Shown one piece after another: positions 14,578 through 23,027 of a stretch of 33,610 bases of DNA; the first letter of the stretch is position 1, and each line of letters opens with the position of its first letter. Made by a program: the position numbers and the translations under genes. The notes beneath the pieces were generated by a model. The model was not told where the DNA came from. It saw only the letters and a program-made list of their open reading frames with translations, and did not search any database. The DNA lies in contig CACWHC010000019.1 of the NCBI GenBank assembly GCA_902760645.1, forward strand, positions 1 to 33,610, in the 5' to 3' direction. The DNA is from an uncultured bacterium. Lineage in GTDB: Bacteria > Cyanobacteriota > Vampirovibrionia > Gastranaerophilales > Gastranaerophilaceae.

Positions 14578-17076
14578 GTGCATTTATCCATCCAAAATTT
14601 AAAATTTAATTCTTGCAGACAATCCGTAAATCTGCCGATTTGCAGACAGCCTGATGATAATAGCGACAGGGCGGGAGAACTGTCGGGTATTTCGAACATT
14701 TGTTATAAACCTTTTTTTACATCAAAAAACGAGTTAACATTTAACGACAGCAAAGCAGAAATTGTAAACCGTATGAGAGCTAATTATGCATCAGAGGAGA
14801 TTATAAATGAAATTTCTGATGTTTTGACTCCCGATAATATTCAGCTGGGGAAAGTTTTGCTTTTTGATAAGCGTGTCAATAAAAGAGAACTTGATGTACC
14901 CGAAATATTGAAATCTATAAATCCCGTAAATAAAGATATAGCGGAAATTATTTGTTTAAATCCAAATATTAAAGGGAATCTCAAACCTGAGCTTATTAGC
15001 CTTATAACTCCGGAAACAAAAGAATTGACTGCAAGATTATTGCCGGAAATTTCTCCTCTGCACACAATCAATATTCTCGAGATTGCTTCCGAAAAAGATG
15101 ATTTTCAGACTGCAGGTGCTATTTGCTCAGTATTTCTGTATGACGGGAAAGATTTTCCTTTTGAAATACTTAAATTATTTCCAAATACAGCAAAATACCC
15201 TGATACAGCGAATATATTAAAAACTATATATCAAAAAGAAGATTTAACGGGGAAAAATCAACGCGGATATTTTGAAAATATGTCTGATTTTAATTTTCCG
15301 GTTTTGAAAAAACTGTATGAGAAAAATTTGCCTGACAATTTTATTACTGACATATTACCGGATATTAATAAAAAAAGAGAATTTCTTGAAAATAATGACT
15401 TAGAAGAGCTTGTAGAAAGAGTAGAATACCAAAAAACACTTGTCCGAAAAAATCCCGGGAAATATATTAATCGTACCGGATATTTTTCATTGAATACGTC
15501 CAGATATGATGATGCTGTTGATATTCTGTTTAATTCGAGGTATGCGTCGTTAATGATTTTAGCATCTGTGTTTGACAAGGAAACTATGGATGTAATTTTT
15601 CAAAAAAAAGAAAATTTTGTAGTCCAATATACTAATAAAATATCAAAGCTCAGTTATACTGATTTTAATATGCTGAAAAAACTTGTAAAGTGTTCCAATG
15701 CATCAGGAAAACCTTTCACTCCGACTCAAAAAATTGATTTTCCCGATATGATTATTGCACTTAATTCATCTCAGGAGCTAAGAGATTTAACGAATAGTAT
15801 GATACAAAACAATATGGTAGATTTAGATATCCTGAACAAAAAAATAATCGGTGTAGTGTACGATATGGCAGGACTAAGTCAAAGTGAAATCAATAAAATT
15901 CCAAAATCAAAACATTCGTTGTGGAATTTGAAATATGTTCATCAATTAGCTGCCGAATTTAACAGAACAAATAATCCAAAAGCTTTAAAGGATATAGTCA
16001 AAGCTGCCAGTCTGAGTAATTTTATTGATTATATAAATAATCCGTTAAATATTTATGGGGAAGCAAATCTTCGGACTCAAAAGAAATTTGAACTAAGCGG
16101 ATTAAATTATGATAAATGGGTTAATCCTAAAAAACAGCTTGAAGTTCAATTCTTAAATAAAGATGACAATGCTAATATTATTGATATATTTGCGTCCCAA
16201 ACAGAAGAAGATATTGAAACACTTAGGCAGTCAAATTCAACACTAAAACATATCATTGATAAACAATTCCAAAAATATATTGTTGATGATAAATTTGTTA
16301 TCCCGGATGCTTGTCATAAAAATAAATGCAAACTGGAAAATCTTGTGAAAGACGTTATAGTCAAGCTTGATAAAGTGTGGAAACAAGCGGAAGTAAATAA
16401 AAACAAAGCAAATCAAACCGGGAATGCAGACCTTGCAAGTAAAGCCTCCAGTACTCTGATGATTTGTTACCACCTTGTTGAACGTTATAATACACTGGAA
16501 GTATTTGATGATAAATCATCATCAAATGATTACAACCTGACAATAAAAAACTGGGACAGGGTACCTCAGCATGACTTATTTCAGGGAAATTATTCAACTT
16601 GTTGTATTTCTCTCGGTAAAGGTACTAATTCAAAGGCGATGCCGGATTACCTTTTAAATACGGCATTTAATATGATTGAACTTAAAGATAATGAAACGGG
16701 TAATATTATAGGCAATGCTCTTTGCTATTGGGTAAATACAAGTGATAATAATGACCCTGCACTGGTTGTTGATAATATTGAAATAAATAATTTCTTTAAG
16801 CCGTCAGGAAAAGTTGGTATAAAGTTAAGAAATGCTGTTATACAATATGCCAAAAATTTGGCATTATACTCAAGTAATGGCAAATATGACAGAGTTATTC
16901 TCGGTAAATCTTTTAATGATATTCCGACCGGGGATTTGCCTGCTGTATCCGGTCGTATAGGGTTTATTGGGGACATATCCTGCAACGATATTTATTTGGA
17001 TTTATATAAAGGTTGGGTAAGTAAATCCCGTTTATATGCTTCCGATGCAAAATATTTTCCGGTATCCGAACGGTAA
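14578..17076 (+). CDS. Unknown 832-residue protein
   Basis: The product is not recognised. It starts at a GTG with a CCGGAG site about 10 bases before. No signal peptide is visible. Residues 1-60 are Cys-bearing and look unstructured. About 60-280 are repeated short helical units (NINIL, PELISLITPETKELTARLLPE-like) that read like an alpha-solenoid. Residues 300-620 are mixed helices. The last about 180 residues form a different, globular domain with DLFQGNYSTCCISLG, LKDNETGNIIGNALCYW, VVDNIEINNF and AVIQYAKNLALYSS. This resembles the strand-strand-helix order of an acetyltransferase-like fold, but I would not assign one. Possible uses are host or prey interaction or surface work; none is shown. 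Confidence 0.8.
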   Translation: MHLSIQNLKFNSCRQSVNLPICRQPDDNSDRAGELSGISNICYKPFFTSKNELTFNDSKAEIVNRMRANYASEEIINEISDVLTPDNIQLGKVLLFDKRVNKRELDVPEILKSINPVNKDIAEIICLNPNIKGNLKPELISLITPETKELTARLLPEISPLHTINILEIASEKDDFQTAGAICSVFLYDGKDFPFEILKLFPNTAKYPDTANILKTIYQKEDLTGKNQRGYFENMSDFNFPVLKKLYEKNLPDNFITDILPDINKKREFLENNDLEELVERVEYQKTLVRKNPGKYINRTGYFSLNTSRYDDAVDILFNSRYASLMILASVFDKETMDVIFQKKENFVVQYTNKISKLSYTDFNMLKKLVKCSNASGKPFTPTQKIDFPDMIIALNSSQELRDLTNSMIQNNMVDLDILNKKIIGVVYDMAGLSQSEINKIPKSKHSLWNLKYVHQLAAEFNRTNNPKALKDIVKAASLSNFIDYINNPLNIYGEANLRTQKKFELSGLNYDKWVNPKKQLEVQFLNKDDNANIIDIFASQTEEDIETLRQSNSTLKHIIDKQFQKYIVDDKFVIPDACHKNKCKLENLVKDVIVKLDKVWKQAEVNKNKANQTGNADLASKASSTLMICYHLVERYNTLEVFDDKSSSNDYNLTIKNWDRVPQHDLFQGNYSTCCISLGKGTNSKAMPDYLLNTAFNMIELKDNETGNIIGNALCYWVNTSDNNDPALVVDNIEINNFFKPSGKVGIKLRNAVIQYAKNLALYSSNGKYDRVILGKSFNDIPTGDLPAVSGRIGFIGDISCNDIYLDLYKGWVSKSRLYASDAKYFPVSER

Positions 17077-17223
17077 AATCGGATTAAATTTCTAATAAAT
17101 TTTTCAATAAATCAGTAATTAATTTATATTTTATTCAAAAAATATACTTTTATTACGCTTATTTTTTTAATCGTAGCAATTTATTATAAAAATACGGAAT
17201 ATATTATCGGAGAAATTGCACAA

Positions 17224-18183
17224 GTGGAAAGAGCTGTACCGAAATTAGCAATAATAATTCCCTGTTATAATGAGGAATTATGTATTAAGAATACTGTAGA
17301 ACAATTATTAGTTGTAATAGGCGACTTAATTTCAAAAAATAAAATTACGTCAGAAAGTTATATTTATCTGATTGATGACGGTTCTGTGGATAATACATGG
17401 AATATTATTGAAGAATTACACAAGCAGAACAATAAAATTAAAGGTACAAAATTTATAAGAAATTTCGGTAATCAAAAGGCAATTATGGCAGGTTTGGAGT
17501 CGGTAAGGGACATAGGTTGTGATTGTGTTGTATCAATTGATGCAGATTTACAACAGGATGAATGGGCTATAGAAAAATTCCTTGATGAATATATGAAAGG
17601 TGCTGAAATCGTATTAGGTATAAGAAATAATCGCAAGACAGATTCTTTCTTTAAAAAATCAACGGCGATTATGTTCTACAAGGTTATGAATCTTTTGGGT
17701 GCTAATATCCCTATGAATCATTCCGATTACAGATTAGTCAGTAAAAGAACTTTGGATATTTTGTCGTTGTATCCTGAAAAATTATTCTTTTTGAGAGGAT
17801 TTTTCCACGAAGTCGGATTGCCTACGGCGTATGTTAATTTTGACGTTAAACAACGCTTCGCCGGTACTTCAAAATTTAATTTCTCCTCATTAATGGGTTT
17901 GGCACTAAATGGTATTACATCATATAGTGTTATTCCGTTGCGATTTGTTGCGGTGTTAGGCTTTTTTATGGCTTTAATCAGTTTTATTGTTGGTCTGGAA
18001 ACAATATATGAAAAATTGGTTTTTCATAATTCCCCAAACGGATGGGCAACAAATATAATAATGTTATGTGCATTCGGAGGCATCCAGCTTTTTTGTCTGG
18101 GTATTATAGGGGAATATGTCGGACAGCTTTATCGTGAAGTTAAATCAAGACCAAGATATATTAAAGATATTGAATTAAAATAG
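17224..18183 (+). CDS. Polyprenyl-phosphate glycosyltransferase (GT2, ArnC/GtrB type)
   Basis: This is an inner-membrane GT2 enzyme that attaches a sugar to polyprenyl phosphate, giving a lipid-linked donor. It has the GT-A start KLAIIIPCYNEE, YLIDDGSVDNT, the metal-binding DADLQQ, and NHSDYRLVSKRTLD. KQRFAGTSKFN and two C-terminal transmembrane segments (about 238-260 and 275-297) follow. This is the DPM1/GtrB/ArnC/FlmF architecture, of normal length (319). GTG is the start, with GGAG about 10 bases before. It converges with the GtrA gene (3 bp between stops), and the deacetylase at 19071 and the ArnT-like gene at 19888 suggest a shared glycan-modifying role. Confidence 0.93.
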   Translation: MERAVPKLAIIIPCYNEELCIKNTVEQLLVVIGDLISKNKITSESYIYLIDDGSVDNTWNIIEELHKQNNKIKGTKFIRNFGNQKAIMAGLESVRDIGCDCVVSIDADLQQDEWAIEKFLDEYMKGAEIVLGIRNNRKTDSFFKKSTAIMFYKVMNLLGANIPMNHSDYRLVSKRTLDILSLYPEKLFFLRGFFHEVGLPTAYVNFDVKQRFAGTSKFNFSSLMGLALNGITSYSVIPLRFVAVLGFFMALISFIVGLETIYEKLVFHNSPNGWATNIIMLCAFGGIQLFCLGIIGEYVGQLYREVKSRPRYIKDIELK

Positions 18184-18186
18184 AAA

Positions 18187-18588
18187 TCAGTTTTCGGTTT
18201 TGTGCTTAAATGCAAAGAATTTAAACAATACATACGTTACCGCAGATACAATTGCAAGTGATATAAATTGTGCTATGAATACGTTTTGGGTAATATACCG
18301 AACAAAGATTTCAAGAATAATTACGTTCAAAATATAGCTTATAACCCATGTTGAACAGCACTTCAAATATTCTTTTATATAATTCCCTTTTGTCATGAAT
18401 ACAAAAAACTTTTGGTTTGTATAGGATATTACTGATGATAAGCCCCATTGTAAAGCTACGCAGAGCTGGTAATTTCCCTGTCCTAATATCAAAATTGCAA
18501 GAATATAAATGATGTATGATATTGCGGCATTAATAGCCCCAATAATAATAAATCTTATAACCGATGGTAACTTTAACCAATATTCCAT
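18187..18588 (-). CDS. GtrA-family membrane protein
   Basis: The 133-residue protein has four transmembrane helices and the GtrA pattern: FIIIGAINAAISYIIY, SSVISYTNQKFFVF, and a C-terminal helix ending in FKFFAFKHK. GtrA proteins are thought to flip the polyprenyl-phosphate-sugar made by a GtrB-type enzyme, and such an enzyme is the convergent neighbour at 17224. There is no clear ribosome site before the ATG; the XRE gene lies 28 bp upstream on the same strand. Confidence 0.9.
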   Translation of the reverse strand: MEYWLKLPSVIRFIIIGAINAAISYIIYILAILILGQGNYQLCVALQWGLSSVISYTNQKFFVFMTKGNYIKEYLKCCSTWVISYILNVIILEIFVRYITQNVFIAQFISLAIVSAVTYVLFKFFAFKHKTEN

Positions 18589-18615
18589 ATATACAGTTTA
18601 GCATAAACAATACAA

Positions 18616-18933
18616 TTATTTGGATATTCCGTCAAAAAATTTATATATTAATTTAATTTGGTTATCATCCAGTTTATCTATGTTTTTTATTATGTCTTGT
18701 TTGATTTCATTTATCGGTTGCAAGTGATTAAATTCAAAAAGAGTTTTTAATTCTACGTTTAAATTATTTGCAATTTTTTCCAGTGTGGGCATTGACGGAA
18801 AATGTCTGCCGCTTTCTATCCCACTCAGAGATGTTGTTTCGATACCAATCATTTCCGAAAATTTTTCTTGTGTTAAGTCGGATAGTTTGCGTAATTCTTT
18901 TATTCTTTTTCCTAATAATTTTTTATTATCCAT
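18616..18933 (-). CDS. XRE-family DNA-binding regulator
   Basis: This 105-residue regulator has an N-terminal helix-turn-helix of the Cro/C1 type, seen as LGKRIKELRKLSDLTQEKFSEM, then TTSLSGIESGRHFPSMPTLEKIANNL. A C-terminal helical tail (about 70-105) may serve dimerisation. It could regulate the neighbouring GtrA gene, with which it shares a strand and a 28-bp gap, but no operator is evident. Confidence 0.9.
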   Translation of the reverse strand: MDNKKLLGKRIKELRKLSDLTQEKFSEMIGIETTSLSGIESGRHFPSMPTLEKIANNLNVELKTLFEFNHLQPINEIKQDIIKNIDKLDDNQIKLIYKFFDGISK

Positions 18934-19070
18934 ATATTACCTGCATATTTGTAATAATTTATTTATACGGGACGATAATTGTATTATATCAATTATTTTT
19001 TTAATAAACAAGTAATTTATGCATAGTTTTTATTGTATATTTTTATACTATAATTATAAAGAGGTTATTT

Positions 19071-19913
19071 ATGAATAGTAAATTGGTTTTAAATGCCGAT
19101 GATTTCGGATTATCGGAGTATTTTAATAAAGCGGTGTATGATGGTTTTCATAGCGGTATGTTAACATCCGCAAGTTTGTGTGCTAACGGTGCAGCTTTTG
19201 AAAGTGCCGTTAATGATGTAATTCCAAATTGTCAGGGGTTATCTGTCGGGGTTCATTTGAACATTATGGAGGGTAAGTCCTTAACGGAGGCTCCTTTATT
19301 AACTCAGCTGGACGGTACTTTCCAAAACGGGTACATTTCTCTGATATTAAAATCATACAACAAGGATTTTATGGCACAGTTGGAAAGTGAATTTAGAGCC
19401 CAGATAGAGAAAATTCAAAGTCGGGTAAAAGTTGACCATATAGATTCGCATGTTCATACGCATGCTATTCCCAATATATTTAAACTGGTCGCCAAATTGG
19501 CAGAAGAATATAATATTCCGTATATAAGAACCCAGTTTGAAAAAATGTATTTTGTTCCGTCTATAAAAAAGCATTTGAATACAAAATATCCCCCAAATAT
19601 ATTGAAAATCATTTTATTAAATACTTTTACCGTAATGAACAGAGGAACCGTTAAAAAACATAATTTAAAAACGAATGATTATCTTATAGGGGTAGGTTAT
19701 ACCGGAATGATGGACGATACTACTCTTGAATATGGTTTAAAGGCTCTTAACAAGGATTGTATAGTGGAAACTCTCATACATCCATGCAAATATAGCAGTG
19801 ATATTATTGACAGTCATTATACGGAATTTTCTATTACTCAAAACCTTGAATTAAAGGAAAAAATACAGGGTATGGGAATACAGTTTTCTAATATTTCTTC
19901 ATTGGCGGAATAA
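19071..19913 (+). CDS. YdjC/ChbG/NaxD-type carbohydrate deacetylase
   Basis: This is a zinc-dependent deacetylase acting on N-acetylated sugars. Metal and catalytic residues are visible: NADDFG (Asp10, Asp11), VGVHLNI (His62) and VDHIDSHVHTH (Asp122, Asp125, His127, His129, His131), as in the ChbG/HpnK/NaxD family; length is 280. A -10-like TATAAT at 19049-19054 and an AGAGG site lie before the ATG. In Francisella a family member (NaxD) deacetylates polyprenyl-P-GalNAc before an ArnT-like enzyme puts it on lipid A. Its neighbours here, a GT2 and an ArnT-like enzyme, fit that scheme. Confidence 0.93.
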   Translation: MNSKLVLNADDFGLSEYFNKAVYDGFHSGMLTSASLCANGAAFESAVNDVIPNCQGLSVGVHLNIMEGKSLTEAPLLTQLDGTFQNGYISLILKSYNKDFMAQLESEFRAQIEKIQSRVKVDHIDSHVHTHAIPNIFKLVAKLAEEYNIPYIRTQFEKMYFVPSIKKHLNTKYPPNILKIILLNTFTVMNRGTVKKHNLKTNDYLIGVGYTGMMDDTTLEYGLKALNKDCIVETLIHPCKYSSDIIDSHYTEFSITQNLELKEKIQGMGIQFSNISSLAE

Positions 19914-21390
19914 TTATATAGAAAAACGAATAACTTTTTTCCCTTCCGAATTTACTTTTGACTGTAAATTTATATTCCTTTGGCGTTGCGGAATAATCTT
20001 CGGGAATTAATGTAACAATTTCTTTTACTCTGCCGGTTACGGCTTCTTCGGATTTATCCATAAGGATTATTCCGGAGTTAATTACGTCTTTGTGGTCAAT
20101 CCATGGGTTTTTGTAGCCGAAAGTTTCTAAAATTGCTGTCGGGTGTTGTTTATTATATGCTCGGAACTGGAATATATAGTCTATTCCTCCGCCTACATAT
20201 TTTAAAGGAGCGTTATTGGTTGATTCATTCCATATTTTGTCAAAATCAGTCATAATTTTTTTGTGCGGATAAGATATCGGATATTTTACCTGAGCGAAAG
20301 CAAATATAGTAACTGCAATTACCCATATTATAAGCAGGCTGTATATCCATTTCATAAAATATTCAAAAGTATTTTCTTTGAATTTTACGGGGAAGAAATA
20401 GAACAGTCCTATACCGACAAAGCTAACCATTATTGAGCCCCAAATACCCTGAACTCTGTTCCCTGTTATTGCACCCATAAGTCCCTGCAGAAGTACGGGA
20501 ACGCAGCAGATACAGAACAAGAAAACTTTGTCGGAGGTGTTGCCTTCTTTACTTATGAAACCAATGTTTTTATTTTTGAGTGCTAGTATTAAGTACAGTA
20601 CTATGCAGCTTGTTACGGATAATATCTGATCAAGAATAAATTTTACCGGAAAAGTTATTCTTGCAAAAGCGAGTAAAAACTTCGGTGTATTATGAGTTCC
20701 GATTTCAGTTCTTTCTGTCATGTATATAAAAGAGAAGAAATCTGTTTTATAAAGCCATAACAAATGGGGAAGTATAACAACAAATCCTGCAAGCATTGCG
20801 ATATACATACCTTTTTGTTTAAATTGTTTTCTTTCGCAAATGATTAAATATAAGAACAAAGCCATAAACAAAAAGGCGATTTGGTATTTTGCAAGTACGC
20901 CAAGTCCTGATATTATACCGAAAATTATCCAGTCTTTGATTTTGTTTTCTTTAACTGATTTGTAAAAATAATATGCTACGGCAGGCCAAATTCCCATAGA
21001 CAAAAAGTTACAGTTAAAGTTATCTATGAATACGATGTAAGTATAATAGTAGCAGGAGGTTAAAATCATTGATGAGCAGAGGGCTTTTTCTTCGCTCATA
21101 AAGAATTTAGCCAGTTTATAAATAAATATTAATCCGATAAATATGCAAATTTGTCCAAGTATGAATGCGGCAAAATCGTGTTGTCCGCAAAGGTTGTAGA
21201 ACCCTGCCATAAGCCAGCCGGATAGCGGAGGGTGCTTATTTGTTCCAAAACTTATTAATTCACCCCATGCAATGGCTTCAAGAGAGTCAATACTGAGTGA
21301 AGTTCTCAGTAATTGTACGCAAATCCATAATATTGCATTGATAATAAGATATATATAAAAGAAATTTTTTTCTTTTGGTAAATTATTCAT
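19888..21390 (-). CDS. ArnT/GT39-type membrane glycosyltransferase
   Basis: This GT-C enzyme uses polyprenyl-phosphate sugar as donor. It has about ten or more transmembrane segments. The signature SIDSLEAIAWGELISFGTNK has the acidic pair Asp35 and Glu38 in the first periplasmic loop and is followed by KHPPLSGW, the HPPL motif of the PMT_2/ArnT group. A soluble C-terminal part of about 150 residues follows (DFDKIWNE to FGREKSY). Its 3' end overlaps the deacetylase gene by 26 bp in convergent orientation. Together with the GT2, GtrA and deacetylase it probably completes one pathway. Confidence 0.92.
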   Translation of the reverse strand: MNNLPKEKNFFYIYLIINAILWICVQLLRTSLSIDSLEAIAWGELISFGTNKHPPLSGWLMAGFYNLCGQHDFAAFILGQICIFIGLIFIYKLAKFFMSEEKALCSSMILTSCYYYTYIVFIDNFNCNFLSMGIWPAVAYYFYKSVKENKIKDWIIFGIISGLGVLAKYQIAFLFMALFLYLIICERKQFKQKGMYIAMLAGFVVILPHLLWLYKTDFFSFIYMTERTEIGTHNTPKFLLAFARITFPVKFILDQILSVTSCIVLYLILALKNKNIGFISKEGNTSDKVFLFCICCVPVLLQGLMGAITGNRVQGIWGSIMVSFVGIGLFYFFPVKFKENTFEYFMKWIYSLLIIWVIAVTIFAFAQVKYPISYPHKKIMTDFDKIWNESTNNAPLKYVGGGIDYIFQFRAYNKQHPTAILETFGYKNPWIDHKDVINSGIILMDKSEEAVTGRVKEIVTLIPEDYSATPKEYKFTVKSKFGREKSYSFFYIIIPPMKKY

Positions 21391-21407
21391 AACTTAATCT
21401 TAACACG

Positions 21408-21439
21408 AAAAAAAGACAGCTGACACGCTGTCTTTTTTT
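21408..21439 (-). terminator. Terminator of the prepilin-like gene at 21454
   Basis: A 13-bp stem (21408-21420 with 21427-21439, AAAGACAGC/GCTGTCTTT core) has the 6-nt loop TGACAC and T runs on both strands. It ends the minus-strand gene 21454-22791 and separates it from the ArnT-like gene. Confidence 0.88.
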
Positions 21440-21453
21440 TATAATTTTAATAT

Positions 21454-22791
21454 TTATCTTATTCTTACATTAAATTCCAGGTCATCTGTACCGAGTCTTG
21501 CATTTTGAATATATAAAGGATGATCCCCCGGTTGAATAGTTTTTCCGCTGGCAGGAGTAATTACTATTTGATATTCGCCCGGATACAAACCGCAAGCCTC
21601 CATTAATTTTCTTGTTGTAGGTGTAGATGGTTGCTGCATTGTTATTTGATTGCCGGCATCGCAGGTATATGTAAAGTAGTTATTTACATTCCCTCCGGCA
21701 GGTAGTTCTCGAATACGGGTGTATTCGCCGAAGGCAGTATTCTCAGCCCGATACAAATCTTGTGTGGCACTGGTTGCCTGTACAAATTTACAATTTCTTT
21801 TGATTTTATAATCTGCACTATCTGCAACCGGGAATGGACTTGTAACTTCTACTCTTATACAGTGAGTTTCTTTTGGTGAGAAGATAAGTTCTATTTCTCT
21901 GTTACTGTTGGACATTCTCACTTTTTTACGATTATTTGACCAATTGCTGTGATATCCTGCTTTTGGTATAGCTCTAACAAGGTATGTTTTATTTTTGGTT
22001 AAACCTGTAAACTTATCTGCAGCTGAGCTGTATGCGGTAGCACAAGCATTCGCCGCATCATTCATTTGACATATTTCCCAAGAACCGCCGGTACTTCCGG
22101 TATTATCTCCTCTAAGGTTTCCGTTGCCATCTTTTGTACAAATTTGCGGATTGGAAGTTCTTGTACAATTTTTAACAATAATTTTATAGGTTACGCCTCT
22201 TGTGCTGACAGGATTTTCGAGTGTAATTTTCCCGTTAGCTTTAACGTAATATCTGTAACGGTCACGTTTTCTTACATTAGCATTACTGCAGGCATTGTTT
22301 ACCCAACCGCAGTTTACACCGTTTGGTCCGTTGACATCAACTTTCAATTCAGCGTATCCGTCAGAAAAGTTAGTTACCGGAACATACCATTCAGAACCGT
22401 CTGTTGCTGTAAATGTTTTTACATTTGGGTTTGATGAACAACTAACCGCAGTGGTTTTGTTAAATTTTTCCGCAAACAATTCACAGAATTTTGTATTTCC
22501 GGAATAATCGCGGCTTTGTTTTCTATCTCTGTCTATTGCCGTAACTTTTTCCAAATTCTGAAATCCTGATTCTCCAAATTCGGATTTCTTAGGATATAAA
22601 TTATCATCATCAAATATTTGTTCTACAACTTGCTCAACCAAATAATTTGTTTTTTTGGCAAGTTCTTCTTCTTTTGTAGGGATATGTTTGATTAATCCGG
22701 GCAATGTAATTGCTGCTATAACGCCAAGTATAGCCATTACGATAAGCATTTCCGATAATGTAAAGCCTTTTTTACTCCAAATGTTGTGCAT
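21454..22791 (-). CDS. Large prepilin-like protein
   Basis: The 445-residue protein has the leader MHNIWSKKG followed by FTLSEMLIVMAILGVIAA, with the +5 Glu. A soluble region starts with TKEEELAKKTNYL and KFCELFAEKFNK, then KVDVNGPNGVNCG. It carries about 15 cysteines and ends with two fibronectin-like or beta-sandwich stretches (YKIIVKNCTRT, KNKTYLVRAIPK, YQIVITPASGK). The start has a strong GAGGAG site. It diverges from the three glycine-rich prepilin genes, with 236 bp of AT-rich intergenic DNA. It is probably a minor, non-filament pilin or secreted surface protein; no known adhesin is recognised. Confidence 0.9.
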   Translation of the reverse strand: MHNIWSKKGFTLSEMLIVMAILGVIAAITLPGLIKHIPTKEEELAKKTNYLVEQVVEQIFDDDNLYPKKSEFGESGFQNLEKVTAIDRDRKQSRDYSGNTKFCELFAEKFNKTTAVSCSSNPNVKTFTATDGSEWYVPVTNFSDGYAELKVDVNGPNGVNCGWVNNACSNANVRKRDRYRYYVKANGKITLENPVSTRGVTYKIIVKNCTRTSNPQICTKDGNGNLRGDNTGSTGGSWEICQMNDAANACATAYSSAADKFTGLTKNKTYLVRAIPKAGYHSNWSNNRKKVRMSNSNREIELIFSPKETHCIRVEVTSPFPVADSADYKIKRNCKFVQATSATQDLYRAENTAFGEYTRIRELPAGGNVNNYFTYTCDAGNQITMQQPSTPTTRKLMEACGLYPGEYQIVITPASGKTIQPGDHPLYIQNARLGTDDLEFNVRIR

Positions 22792-22902
22792 ATTCTAACT
22801 CCTCTGAATTATTATTGTTATATTTATTATAACGTACAATTCAAATATTTTCAATTGTCTAAATAAAATATACTTTATTTTATCTAATTGTTTACTTTAC
22901 AC

Positions 22903-22931
22903 TTGAAATTAAGAGGAAAATATGGTATTAT
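22903..22931 (+). promoter_or_regulatory. Promoter of the glycine-rich prepilin operon
   Basis: TTGAAA (22903-22908) and TATTAT (22926-22931) have 17-bp spacing, with TGG before the -10. The 5' leader of about 90 nt contains a small hairpin, ACCGGC (22984-22989) with GCCGGT (23005-23010). Confidence 0.65.
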
Positions 22932-23027
22932 ATATAATAATAATATATAGTAATATTATTAAGAGTATGACAGAGATAAATATACCGGCTAAGTACACGT
23001 AAATGCCGGTTGCAAGAGGTCTGACGG

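Noticed and set aside
22984-23010. Possible c-di-GMP (GEMM-I) riboswitch half in the leader of the prepilin operon
   Set aside because: CCGGCTAAG and GCCGGTTGC resemble the second helix, but the first helix with its GAAA loop and the GGCAAA and GCAAAGC motifs are absent, so it is only a small hairpin.
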